Shown piece by piece: positions 45,258 to 53,213 of a stretch of DNA of 64,000 nucleotides (the stretch's first letter is position 1; each line of letters starts with the position of its first letter). The translations under genes and the position numbers were made by a program. Below the pieces are notes generated by a model, which had not been told where the DNA came from, did not search any database, and saw only the letters and a program-made list of their open reading frames with translations. The stretch spans positions 124,001-188,000 of the forward strand of contig JAJZXW010000021.1 of NCBI GenBank assembly GCA_021806225.1. Direction: 5' to 3'. This stretch comes from Nitrospirota bacterium. Lineage in GTDB: Bacteria > Nitrospirota > Leptospirillia > Leptospirillales > Leptospirillaceae.

Positions 45258-46480
45258 CCCCGAGCCGGACCCGCACAGACACTCCCGAGCTCCAGAAAGA
45301 GCTCAAGCTCCTGAAGGGTCTCCTCCGGATCACGATCTCGGTGGACTCCCTCTCCGTTCTACTCGACAGCGCGATTCGTCTCCTCCTCGAGATCCTTCCG
45401 GCGGACGGGGTCTTCATCTATCTTCTGGAGGAGGACGCGCCCGTGCTGACTCTTCGGGCCGCCTCCCGCTACCTCCCCGACTTGGTCGGGCATTTCTCGA
45501 TCCGTCTGGGGGAGGGGCTGACCGGATGGGTCGCCCAGGAGGAGTCGCCCGTCGTCATCCCGGAGCGAGCCTACGAGGATCCCCGGGCCAAGATCTTCCA
45601 GATGCTCCCTGAGGACCGCTTCGAATCCTTCCTTTCCGTTCCGCTCCGGACCAAGGACCGCCTGGTGGGGGTCATGAATCTCCATTTCCGGGCACCCTTC
45701 TCCCCCAACAACACCGAGATCGAGCTCCTGATGCTGCTCTCCCAGGAGATGGGCTTCATGATCCGCCACATCCTGCTCTTCGAGGAGGCACAGAAGAAGG
45801 CCCGGCAGATCGAGGCGCTTTCCCAGGTGAGCCAGTCCATCACCTCGAGCCGGTATCTCGAGGAGATCCTGCACCTCATCGTGACGGTCACCGCCGAGAT
45901 GACCAACTCCACCCTCTGTTCGATCATGATCTACGATCCGGAAAAGGGCCTGGTGGTCCGGGCGACGCAGACCCTGTCCGACGAATATCGGAAGAAGCCC
46001 CCTCTCCAGGTGGGAGAGAGCATCGCCGGGGTCGTCTTCGGGGAGAGGCGTGCGATCGCAGTGGAAAATGTCCAGAAGGATCCCCGCTATACCGCCAAGG
46101 AGCTCGCGAGAAAGGAAAACCTCGTCTCCATGCTCTCCGTGCCGATGATGATCAAGGACCGGGCGATCGGGGTCGTCAACGTCTACACCAGCCACCTGCA
46201 CCACTTCACCCGGGACGAGTTCAAGGTCCTGCAGTCGGTGGCGAACCAGGCCGCCATCGCCTGGGAAAATACCGCCCTCTTTGAGCGGACGGTTGCGATG
46301 GAGGAGGCACTGGAGAGCCGGAAGCGGATCGACCGGGCCAAGGGGATCCTCATGAAGAAACACCGGATCACCGAGGAGGATGCCTACCGAATTCTCCAGA
46401 AAAAAAGCATGAACATGCGAAAGTCGATGCGTGAGATCGCGGATGCGGTCCTTTTGGCGCACGACCTGAAGGTGGACTAG
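45254..46480 (+). CDS. GAF-GAF-ANTAR regulator (putative RNA-binding antiterminator)
   Basis: 408 residues: a first GAF sensor domain (about 20-175), a second (about 185-345, TLCSIMIYDPEKGLVVRATQ), and a C-terminal ANTAR domain (about 350-402; RIDRAKGILMKKHRITEEDAYRILQKKSM pattern). ANTAR domains bind tandem hexaloop hairpins in nascent RNA and prevent termination. The GAF ligand is unknown. It is coupled to aroB by an ATGA overlap. Confidence 0.85.
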   Translation: MTPSRTRTDTPELQKELKLLKGLLRITISVDSLSVLLDSAIRLLLEILPADGVFIYLLEEDAPVLTLRAASRYLPDLVGHFSIRLGEGLTGWVAQEESPVVIPERAYEDPRAKIFQMLPEDRFESFLSVPLRTKDRLVGVMNLHFRAPFSPNNTEIELLMLLSQEMGFMIRHILLFEEAQKKARQIEALSQVSQSITSSRYLEEILHLIVTVTAEMTNSTLCSIMIYDPEKGLVVRATQTLSDEYRKKPPLQVGESIAGVVFGERRAIAVENVQKDPRYTAKELARKENLVSMLSVPMMIKDRAIGVVNVYTSHLHHFTRDEFKVLQSVANQAAIAWENTALFERTVAMEEALESRKRIDRAKGILMKKHRITEEDAYRILQKKSMNMRKSMREIADAVLLAHDLKVD

Positions 46481-46503
46481 CCGCGCAGGGGGAGACGAGG
46501 GAT

Positions 46504-46860
46504 ATGGATCAGGGGTTGATGGTGGTGGGAGCGGTTCTTGTCGGGATCGCGGCGCTTTTCGGGCTGATTCTTTGGGGGCTCGAGGTGGCAAGGAAGGACT
46601 TCCCGCAGGTTCTGGGCTTCGTGCATCCGACCCTGGCCATGGCTGGACTCATCATGCTGGTCGCCCGGTTCTTCATCCGGGGCGGCGCGCCCTGGTTCAA
46701 TGTCGGACTGGCCCTCCTGGTGGTGGCCGCCGCCGGGGGGCTGGTTCTCGTGGCCCGTGGATTCCGCCGCCGCGCCATGATCCGGACGGTCACCGCGATG
46801 CACGGTCTCCTGGGGCTTACGGGGCTGGGATTCGTGATCTATCAGCTGACGCACCGCTAG
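46504..46860 (+). CDS. Small integral membrane protein of unknown function
   Basis: 118 residues with four predicted membrane segments (about 4-24, 36-56, 64-84, 93-113) and almost no soluble part. No family recognised. GGGGAGACGAGG lies before the ATG. It is 23 bases after the ANTAR gene and 18 bases before the next gene, so it is probably in the same operon. Confidence 0.65.
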   Translation: MDQGLMVVGAVLVGIAALFGLILWGLEVARKDFPQVLGFVHPTLAMAGLIMLVARFFIRGGAPWFNVGLALLVVAAAGGLVLVARGFRRRAMIRTVTAMHGLLGLTGLGFVIYQLTHR

Positions 46861-46878
46861 GAAGGGGCAAAGGAGACG

Positions 46879-47664
46879 ATGAGGCAGAGGGATGGGAAGC
46901 CGGACGGCCTCACCCGCGGACGTAGTCCGTGGATATTCCTGGCCGGCCTCGCCGTCTTTCTGGTCGCCGCCTCAGGGGGCGCGGACGCCGGGGAGATTTC
47001 CCGGATCTTCCCGGAGCTTTCTGTCGACGGAAAGACCTGGGACTACGACTATGCGCGGGGGCTCTCGCTCTCCGACCGGTTTCTCGAGCAGGCCCGGCGT
47101 CTTTCCGGCTATTCCTGCCGGACCCGGACCTTTTATAGTCAAAGGCGACTCGAGCTCTTCCGGAAAAACCGTCCGGTGGTCCAGCGTCCCAGCGAAGATT
47201 TCAATCTGACCGTGACCTACCACCCCCTGACCACCTTCGTCCGGCTCATCCTCCCGCGCAAAGGGGCAACGGTCTTCTACCGGTCGGTGACCCGGGTGAC
47301 GGCGGTCCACCCCTTTTCCTTCCTCCCGCTGACCCTTTCCCTCTCCCCCCACAGCGGTCTGATCACCTCCCGCTTCGGCCACACCATCGACCACTCGGAC
47401 TTTTTAAGCTTCGACAAGCGGGTCCTGCGACCGGCCTGTTTGACCCACTCCTGTCTCTACCTCGGCTCCGGCCGCTTCCGGGGAAAAGCGGTGGAGATCC
47501 TGAACATCGCCCCCGACCAGCTCGAGGCACGACCTGTCTTCGGAAGGATGTGGCTTCTTCTCGACCAATCCACCACCCTTCCCGTCTCCATTGTAACGAT
47601 CGGGCCCGACGACCGGTTCTGGGAACGCATCGACTACGGGGACTGCCGACTCTCCTTCCGCTGA
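46879..47664 (+). CDS. Secreted DUF1571/LolA-like protein
   Basis: 261 residues with a signal segment (about 18-38, ending ADA). The mature part is beta-rich: SGYSCRTRTFYSQRRLELF, then FNLTVTYHPLTTFVRLI, and LLLDQSTTLPVSIVTIG near the end resemble the LolA-like half-barrel of DUF1571 proteins, though the match is by eye. Function unknown; probably periplasmic or envelope. SD AAAGGAG before the ATG. Converges on queF, 22 bases away. Confidence 0.6.
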   Translation: MRQRDGKPDGLTRGRSPWIFLAGLAVFLVAASGGADAGEISRIFPELSVDGKTWDYDYARGLSLSDRFLEQARRLSGYSCRTRTFYSQRRLELFRKNRPVVQRPSEDFNLTVTYHPLTTFVRLILPRKGATVFYRSVTRVTAVHPFSFLPLTLSLSPHSGLITSRFGHTIDHSDFLSFDKRVLRPACLTHSCLYLGSGRFRGKAVEILNIAPDQLEARPVFGRMWLLLDQSTTLPVSIVTIGPDDRFWERIDYGDCRLSFR

Positions 47665-47686
47665 TCCGCCGTCCCGGGATCCTCTC

Positions 47687-48130
47687 TCAAGCGCCTCTTT
47701 TTCGGGAGGAGCCCTTCCCTTTTGGCGGGTTCATCTCCGTGTCCACGGTGATCACCGTCTTGAGGTTCCCCCGCACGTTGAAATCACCCGTGACTTCGAG
47801 AAATCCCGGAGAAAGAAGGGAGGAGAGATCCCGGAAAATACGGTTGACAGACCCTTCGTGAGAGATTCGCTGGTCCCGGAAGGCATTCAGGTAGAGCTTG
47901 AGGGATTTGAGCTCCACGATATAGGGGCCCGGTTCGTAGACGATCCGGATGATGGCAAAGTCCGGATATCCGGATCGGGGGCAGAGGCAGGTGAATTCGG
48001 GGAAGGTCATGGTGACACGGTATCGTTGCCCTTCCTCGGGGTTTGGCCAGCGTTCGAGGTGGTTCTCCGCGATGGCCCGGCTTCCGTAGGCGGCGTCGGG
48101 AGAAGGGGGAAGGGGGGAGTTGGTGGACAT
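47687..48130 (-). CDS. queF: NADPH-dependent 7-cyano-7-deazaguanine reductase
   Basis: About 147 residues, the short (unimodular) QueF. It reduces preQ0 to preQ1 in queuosine synthesis. [14 protein letters not shown] has the catalytic Cys and Asp; [13 protein letters not shown] is the family signature with the NADPH-side residues. ATG 48130 has AAGAGG upstream; two further in-frame ATGs lie up to 27 bases earlier. It stands alone on the minus strand, divergent from the pel operon. Confidence 0.93.
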   Translation of the reverse strand: MSTNSPLPPSPDAAYGSRAIAENHLERWPNPEEGQRYRVTMTFPEFTCLCPRSGYPDFAIIRIVYEPGPYIVELKSLKLYLNAFRDQRISHEGSVNRIFRDLSSLLSPGFLEVTGDFNVRGNLKTVITVDTEMNPPKGKGSSRKRGA

Positions 48131-48284
48131 GGGCATCCTCTTCATGGAAGGGAACATCGGGGAGGCCGGCCGGCGGCCTTGCGTTCACACCGATCTATCC
48201 TAACATGGATCCGGTCCTCCGGACGACCGTTCAAAAACGACGCCCATTCGGAGGGATCCAGGAATTATGGGGACGCCTTTGTTC

Positions 48285-48313
48285 TTGACATCATGCGATT
48301 CTTATGGGATACA
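48285..48313 (+). promoter_or_regulatory. Candidate promoter of the pel operon
   Basis: A perfect TTGACA (48285-48290) is followed after 17 bases by a weak GATACA. The transcript would begin about 40 bases before pelB. The rest of the divergent gap 48131-48356 shows no gene. Confidence 0.35.
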
Positions 48314-48356
48314 GATCCATGATGTTTGTGGGTGTCGGCGATAGGGAAGGGGGGCA

Positions 48357-51300
48357 TTGGGGGTGAGGATCCGGTTCGTCTGGATCGTTCTGGCCGGAGG
48401 TCTCTTCCTTCTTGCAGCCTTTCTTCTCGTTCCGGGTGATTCCCAGTACGTCCGGCTGGCGATCGACGCCGGGGATTACGATTACGCCTCCTCCCTGCTG
48501 GCCTCCCGCCTCAGGAGGCCCCATCCACCCCTCTGGGTCCTGAGGGAGGCGGCACGCGTGGCGGCCCTCAGGGGGTATCCGGCCCGGGCCGCCTCCGATC
48601 TCGAACGGCTTCTCCAGAGGGATCCGGGCTCCTATCGCGACCGGCTGGAGCTGGCTCGGCTCTACCTCGACCTCTACGAGCCGGAGAAGGCCGCCCGCGA
48701 ATTCGACATCCTCCTGCGGACGAAACGCCTCCCCGAACGGGAAATGCGCCGGCTGGCCCGCTCCTACGATCTCATGAACCTCCCCTCCTCCGCCCTTTCG
48801 ATCCTCCATCGCCTGGCCGCCGCCCACCCCGGGGACATGAGCTACTGGAAGGCGATCCTCGTCTACGACACCCAGACGGGTAACGACGCGGACATGGTCC
48901 GGACCCTCCGGACCCTCACCCATCGTTTCCCGGAGCGGATCGACTATCTGGCGATGCGGCTGACCCTGGCCTACCGTCAGGGTCGCGACCGGGAGGTCCT
49001 TCGGATGATGGACCGGCTCCGCGCCCGCGGGGCCGACCCCGATCCGGTCCTGGTTCCCGCCCTGCGGGCCCTTTTTCGACTCAGGCAGCCGGCGGAGGCC
49101 TACCTTCTCTACCGGGCCCTGGCGCCGGAGGTGGCCCGGGACGAGGTCATCGCCTCCGCGGCCTGGCTCTTCACGCGCAAAAAATACCTGGGCTGGGCCC
49201 TCTCCGCCTTCGAGGAGCTTGTCCGCCGCCACCCGGAGGGTGGAAAACGGTGGGAGGAGGCCCTTTGGCTCTCCGACAAGATGGGGTGGTACTCCCGTAC
49301 ACGGACCCTTCTCGAGGAACGACAGGAGGCGATTCCCGTCGACCGGGAGCGTTTCCATGCCGAACTGCTCGATCTTGATCTTCGCCAGGGGCTGACCGGG
49401 GTGGCCCAGCGGGATCTTCTCGGATGGCTGGGGGCCCCCGGAGGCCCTGTTCTTTCTGATCTCAGGCTGGGGTGGCAGAGCGCCGAAGACAAGGGGAACC
49501 TGCCGCTTGCGGCGGCCAGGATGCGCCAGGCCCTCTCCCTTTATCCGGGGAGCAGTCCCGTTTTCGAGGACTTGGTCCGGACCTTCCTGGATATGGACCG
49601 GCCTGATCAGGCCGGGGCCCTGCTGGCGGCCCGGGGGATCGCCACGGGCCGCCGTCCGCTTCTTCGCCGCGCCATCCGGGCCTTCGCCGAAGCCGGCTCC
49701 ATCCCTCCCCGGATGGGACTTACCTTGCGGCTTCTGCGGGGAGACTCCCGGCAGAGATTCCAGAATGACCAGTATGCACTCTTCCGGCTCTATGCCGACA
49801 GCTCCCCCCGCCCCGACCTCGCCCCCCTGGAGGCGGCACTGGGCCGCCATCCAGGTCTGTCGGCCGTCCTTGGGATGGAACTGGCGCGGATCCTGATCTG
49901 GGAGAGACACTTCGGCCAGGCCCGCCGGGCGATCGATCGGATATCCCGCGTCTGGCCTCAGAATCGGGCCATTCTCTTCCAGGCTTCGGACTGGTTTGTG
50001 GCGGCCGACCAGCTCTCCATCGCCCTCGCCTACGACAAACGGATCGTCAGACTTGTCCCGGACGATCCCCAGGGGCTGGCCCTCCTGATCAGGGACCGGC
50101 GGTGGGCCGGTCGGGAGGCGGGGCTCGCCGCCTCCTATCTGCGACTGCTCGGGCTGGCCCCCGGGAACCGGGAGGCTCTGGTCTTTCTCGCCGATGACGC
50201 CTATTACCACGGAGACTTCCGGAAGGCTATCGGATTCTACAGGCGGGCGGTGGCGTCCGGAGACACCGGCTACGCCGTCCTCTATCATTTGGGCATGGCC
50301 TTCCGCCGGACGGGGAATGTCCGCATGGCCCGTCGGATGTTCCGTCTCTCGCGGCATAGCCTCGATCGGACGGAGGAGGCGCGGGGACCGCTCTCCCGGC
50401 GGGGGGACCCGGTCCCGGTGGGCGCGCGTCTCGCCTCCGATCCCGTGTCGCCCAAGGGCCCCCCCCCGGATCCGGAGGAAGAGAGGCGACGCCTCCTCTA
50501 TGCCATCAAGATCGCGGCGGCCTTGGGCCACGACCGTCAGGCCTATCGCGACACGCAGGACTATCTGGCGCGCTACCCGGGAGACCGGGAGGGGCTCTAC
50601 TGGAAGGCGCGACTTTTGTGGAAGCGGCGGGACGGGGCGCGGGCGCTCGACGCGCTCGCGCAATGGCTCGCCCTTCGTCCGGACTCGAAGGATTTTCTCG
50701 TCTTCCGGGCGGAGATCCTGACTGGAACCGGACATCTGGCCCGGGCCCAGCGCCTCCTGTGGCGCCTTCACCGCCGCTACCCCGCCGACCGGGTCATCTG
50801 GGGCGATCTCCTCGACACCTACCGCCGACAAGGGCGTCTCGCCCGCGCCCAGGCCTTCGACTCCCATATCTTCTCCCAGGGGGAGACCCAGGCCCCCCGG
50901 GTCTCCTCGGGACTTCTCTCCCTATATAACATGGACCAGTTCTCCCTGCACAACCAGAACTTTGAGGTCTTCTACCCGGGAGGGGCCTCCTACAGCTTCG
51001 ACACGAAGCTCGAGAGCCCCCGGACCGGTCCGGCAAACTATTTCGTGGGACGGACCGAGTACCTCGGCGCGGGAGAGCGGGCAGGATGGGGAACAAACGA
51101 TTACACCTACGCCGGGATTCTGTGGTCGCCGGTGCCGGGATGGCAGGTCACGGGGGAGGCGGGGGACACCCGGCTCACCAACTCCCCTGGCTTCTACGCA
51201 AATGTCACCGGGACTGAGGGGCCCTTCACCCTCAACGTCCAGGGATTCGACAACATGATTTGGGGGGATTTTGGAGAATCCATCGTCCGGGACGGACTCC

Positions 51301-51794
51301 AGACCGGCTACATGGCCTCCCTCTCCTGGGTCCTTTCCCCCCGCCTCACCGTGTCGGCCGAGTCCTGGCTCTTCGACTACACCCTCGATGACCGGACGCT
51401 CCCATTCGGGGAACTCCACAACACAGAGGGAGTGGCCGACCTGACCCTCGACACCCGCCCCCAGATCGATCTCGTGGGGGGGTACGAGGACTGGAGCGTC
51501 CTCTTCGCTTCTCCGGAGACCGCATCCCTCGTGCCGATTCTGGCCCGACAGCGCTTCGTCTTCGCCGCCCTTGTCTACCAGACGCGGATCCGAAACCGCC
51601 TGAACTTCAACATCCAGGCGGGCGGCTACGAGGACTTCGTCACCTCCCGGCCCGCCTACGAGGGCGGGACGGGGATTTCCTACCGCTTCTCCCGCTTTCT
51701 CGAGGTCTTTGCGAGCGGGGACTACTTCAACCAGTCTGTCCTTTACACCGGTGCCTCGCAGGAGGCCGTCTGGGGGGTCAACTTATGGTTCTGA
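48357..51794 (+). CDS. pelB: PelB-like outer-membrane export porin with TPR scaffold
   Basis: 1145 residues, near the size of Pseudomonas PelB. One N-terminal membrane segment (about 5-24), a long periplasmic run of TPR-like helical repeats (about 40-830), and a C-terminal beta-barrel (about 850-1145) of alternating strands that ends in Phe, the usual outer-membrane barrel terminus. In the Pel system the TPR part holds PelA and the barrel exports the polymer. TTG 48357 or GTG 48363 may be the start (SD AAGGGGGG). Similarity to PelB is by architecture and by the six pel genes that follow. Confidence 0.85.
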   Translation: MGVRIRFVWIVLAGGLFLLAAFLLVPGDSQYVRLAIDAGDYDYASSLLASRLRRPHPPLWVLREAARVAALRGYPARAASDLERLLQRDPGSYRDRLELARLYLDLYEPEKAAREFDILLRTKRLPEREMRRLARSYDLMNLPSSALSILHRLAAAHPGDMSYWKAILVYDTQTGNDADMVRTLRTLTHRFPERIDYLAMRLTLAYRQGRDREVLRMMDRLRARGADPDPVLVPALRALFRLRQPAEAYLLYRALAPEVARDEVIASAAWLFTRKKYLGWALSAFEELVRRHPEGGKRWEEALWLSDKMGWYSRTRTLLEERQEAIPVDRERFHAELLDLDLRQGLTGVAQRDLLGWLGAPGGPVLSDLRLGWQSAEDKGNLPLAAARMRQALSLYPGSSPVFEDLVRTFLDMDRPDQAGALLAARGIATGRRPLLRRAIRAFAEAGSIPPRMGLTLRLLRGDSRQRFQNDQYALFRLYADSSPRPDLAPLEAALGRHPGLSAVLGMELARILIWERHFGQARRAIDRISRVWPQNRAILFQASDWFVAADQLSIALAYDKRIVRLVPDDPQGLALLIRDRRWAGREAGLAASYLRLLGLAPGNREALVFLADDAYYHGDFRKAIGFYRRAVASGDTGYAVLYHLGMAFRRTGNVRMARRMFRLSRHSLDRTEEARGPLSRRGDPVPVGARLASDPVSPKGPPPDPEEERRRLLYAIKIAAALGHDRQAYRDTQDYLARYPGDREGLYWKARLLWKRRDGARALDALAQWLALRPDSKDFLVFRAEILTGTGHLARAQRLLWRLHRRYPADRVIWGDLLDTYRRQGRLARAQAFDSHIFSQGETQAPRVSSGLLSLYNMDQFSLHNQNFEVFYPGGASYSFDTKLESPRTGPANYFVGRTEYLGAGERAGWGTNDYTYAGILWSPVPGWQVTGEAGDTRLTNSPGFYANVTGTEGPFTLNVQGFDNMIWGDFGESIVRDGLQTGYMASLSWVLSPRLTVSAESWLFDYTLDDRTLPFGELHNTEGVADLTLDTRPQIDLVGGYEDWSVLFASPETASLVPILARQRFVFAALVYQTRIRNRLNFNIQAGGYEDFVTSRPAYEGGTGISYRFSRFLEVFASGDYFNQSVLYTGASQEAVWGVNLWF

Positions 51795-52333
51795 AAAAGA
51801 TTTCCGCCGCTTTTCTGCTCCTTGTCGTTGGTTTCGTCCTCTCCGCCTGCGCCTCGGGGAGCCGGGCCTCGGGCCATCTTCCCGCCTCTCCGGTTCCCCT
51901 TGCGGTCTATGTCCAGCCCTTCGCCAACCTGACCACCACCCCGGACGCGGGGAGGTCCGTGACCGTCCTGCTCGAGTCCGAGCTCCGGCGCCATCGGGAG
52001 TTCCAGGTTGTCGGAGCCGAAGCCCTTCCCGTTCCCCTGCCGGCCACCGTTTCCGCCACCAGCCTGAGCCCGGTCCAGAGGGAGAGGCTCATAGCCGCCG
52101 GGGTCGGGGCCTTCCTCTCCGGCTCCGTGATCGAGTATGCCTATCGCTCGGAGCTCGAAAGCGAGCCGGTGGTGGGCCTCGCCTGGACGATGACCGACCT
52201 GTCGACGGGACGGGTGCTGTGGTCCACCTCACTGTCGGGGGTGGGAGGGTGTTTTCTGGGGTGCCGCCAGACCATGACCTCGCTGTCGGGGAGCCTGATC
52301 GCCCGGGAGGTTGCCCGCTTTGTGGGGCGCTAG
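51785..52333 (+). CDS. pelC: PelC outer-membrane lipoprotein
   Basis: 182 residues. Hydrophobic signal with lipobox LSAC. The mature part (VYVQPFANLTTTPDAGRSVT, then LLESELRR..FQVV and LSGSVIEYAYRSE) fits the PelC/CsgG-like fold. In Pseudomonas PelC forms a dodecameric ring that funnels Pel to PelB. Starts inside the pelB 3' end (10-base overlap). Confidence 0.87.
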   Translation: MVLKKISAAFLLLVVGFVLSACASGSRASGHLPASPVPLAVYVQPFANLTTTPDAGRSVTVLLESELRRHREFQVVGAEALPVPLPATVSATSLSPVQRERLIAAGVGAFLSGSVIEYAYRSELESEPVVGLAWTMTDLSTGRVLWSTSLSGVGGCFLGCRQTMTSLSGSLIAREVARFVGR

Positions 52334-52337
52334 GGTC

Positions 52338-53213
52338 GTGCGAAGGGGGGGGAGTCTTTCCGGACTTTTTCTCCTGATGCTCCTTTTGGGCTCCTGCCGG
52401 ACGATCCCTCCCTCCGTTCCCGGAGCCGGGGTCCGTCCGCCCGCCCCCACCTTTGCCGTCTACTACGGGGAGCGGCCCCGCCCCATGGCGCTTGCCCGCT
52501 TCGACTGGGCGATCGTTCCGGACGACGTCCCGCTTCCCTCCGGAGGAAAGACCGTCTACTTCGCCTATCTCTCGGTGGGGGAGGTCGACGCTGGAAGCGC
52601 CGTGGCCCGGGCTCTCACCGCTCTTCCGGGAGGGGTGGAATCCGTTTCTCTGGGCAGGAACGCCTTCTGGCGTTCGACAGTGGCCGACGTTCGCAAAGAG
52701 GCACTTAGGCAGGTTCTTTTGGCCAGGGTCGTCCGGGATGCGAAACGGGGGTTCGGCGGGCTCTTCCTCGACACACTGGACTCCCCCCTCGCCTACCGGG
52801 AAGCCCATCCGCGCCGGGGGCGGGGGATCCGGCGGGCCCTTCTCTCCCTGATCGGCATCGTCCACGCCTCCTACCCGGGGCTCCGGATTGTCGTCAACCG
52901 GGGATTCGAGATCCTCCCGGAGATCGCTCCGGATCTCGCCGGAGTCCTCTACGAGGACTTCTGCTCCCGCTACGACGAAAAGACCCGGCGCTACGTCGTG
53001 GTCCCGGAGGCGGAGCGGGCGCGCATTCTTCCGGCGATCATGCGCGCCCGAAGAAGAAACCCCTCCCTGGCCCTCCTGGCGCTCGACTACGACGACCCCG
53101 CGCATCCGGTCTTCCGGAGGCGCTGTCGCGCTCTCGCACACTCTCTGGGATTCGCCCACTTCGATTCGGACGTGGCCCTCGACCGGATCGGACGGCCGGA
53201 GGGCGGACGTTGA
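52338..53213 (+). CDS. pelA: PelA hydrolase-domain protein as a separate lipoprotein
   Basis: About 291 residues. After a hydrophobic leader with lipobox LGSC comes only the TIM-barrel glycoside-hydrolase domain of PelA (GH114/GH166 type): FAVYYGERPRP, YFAYLSVGEVDA, RGFGGLFLDTLDSP with the barrel Asp, IVVNRGFEILPEI, and GVLYEDFCS with a candidate catalytic Glu. Pseudomonas PelA continues into a Rossmann-like and a deacetylase domain; these are absent here and found fused to pelG. GTG 52338 gives a compact signal; TTG 52311 inside pelC is an alternative. Overlaps pelD by 4 bases. Confidence 0.83.
   Translation: MRRGGSLSGLFLLMLLLGSCRTIPPSVPGAGVRPPAPTFAVYYGERPRPMALARFDWAIVPDDVPLPSGGKTVYFAYLSVGEVDAGSAVARALTALPGGVESVSLGRNAFWRSTVADVRKEALRQVLLARVVRDAKRGFGGLFLDTLDSPLAYREAHPRRGRGIRRALLSLIGIVHASYPGLRIVVNRGFEILPEIAPDLAGVLYEDFCSRYDEKTRRYVVVPEAERARILPAIMRARRRNPSLALLALDYDDPAHPVFRRRCRALAHSLGFAHFDSDVALDRIGRPEGGR

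Noticed and set aside
48291..50867. 858-codon open frame antisense to pelB
   Set aside because: It follows from codon bias in the TPR region; low-complexity Gly/Pro/Arg product, no start context.
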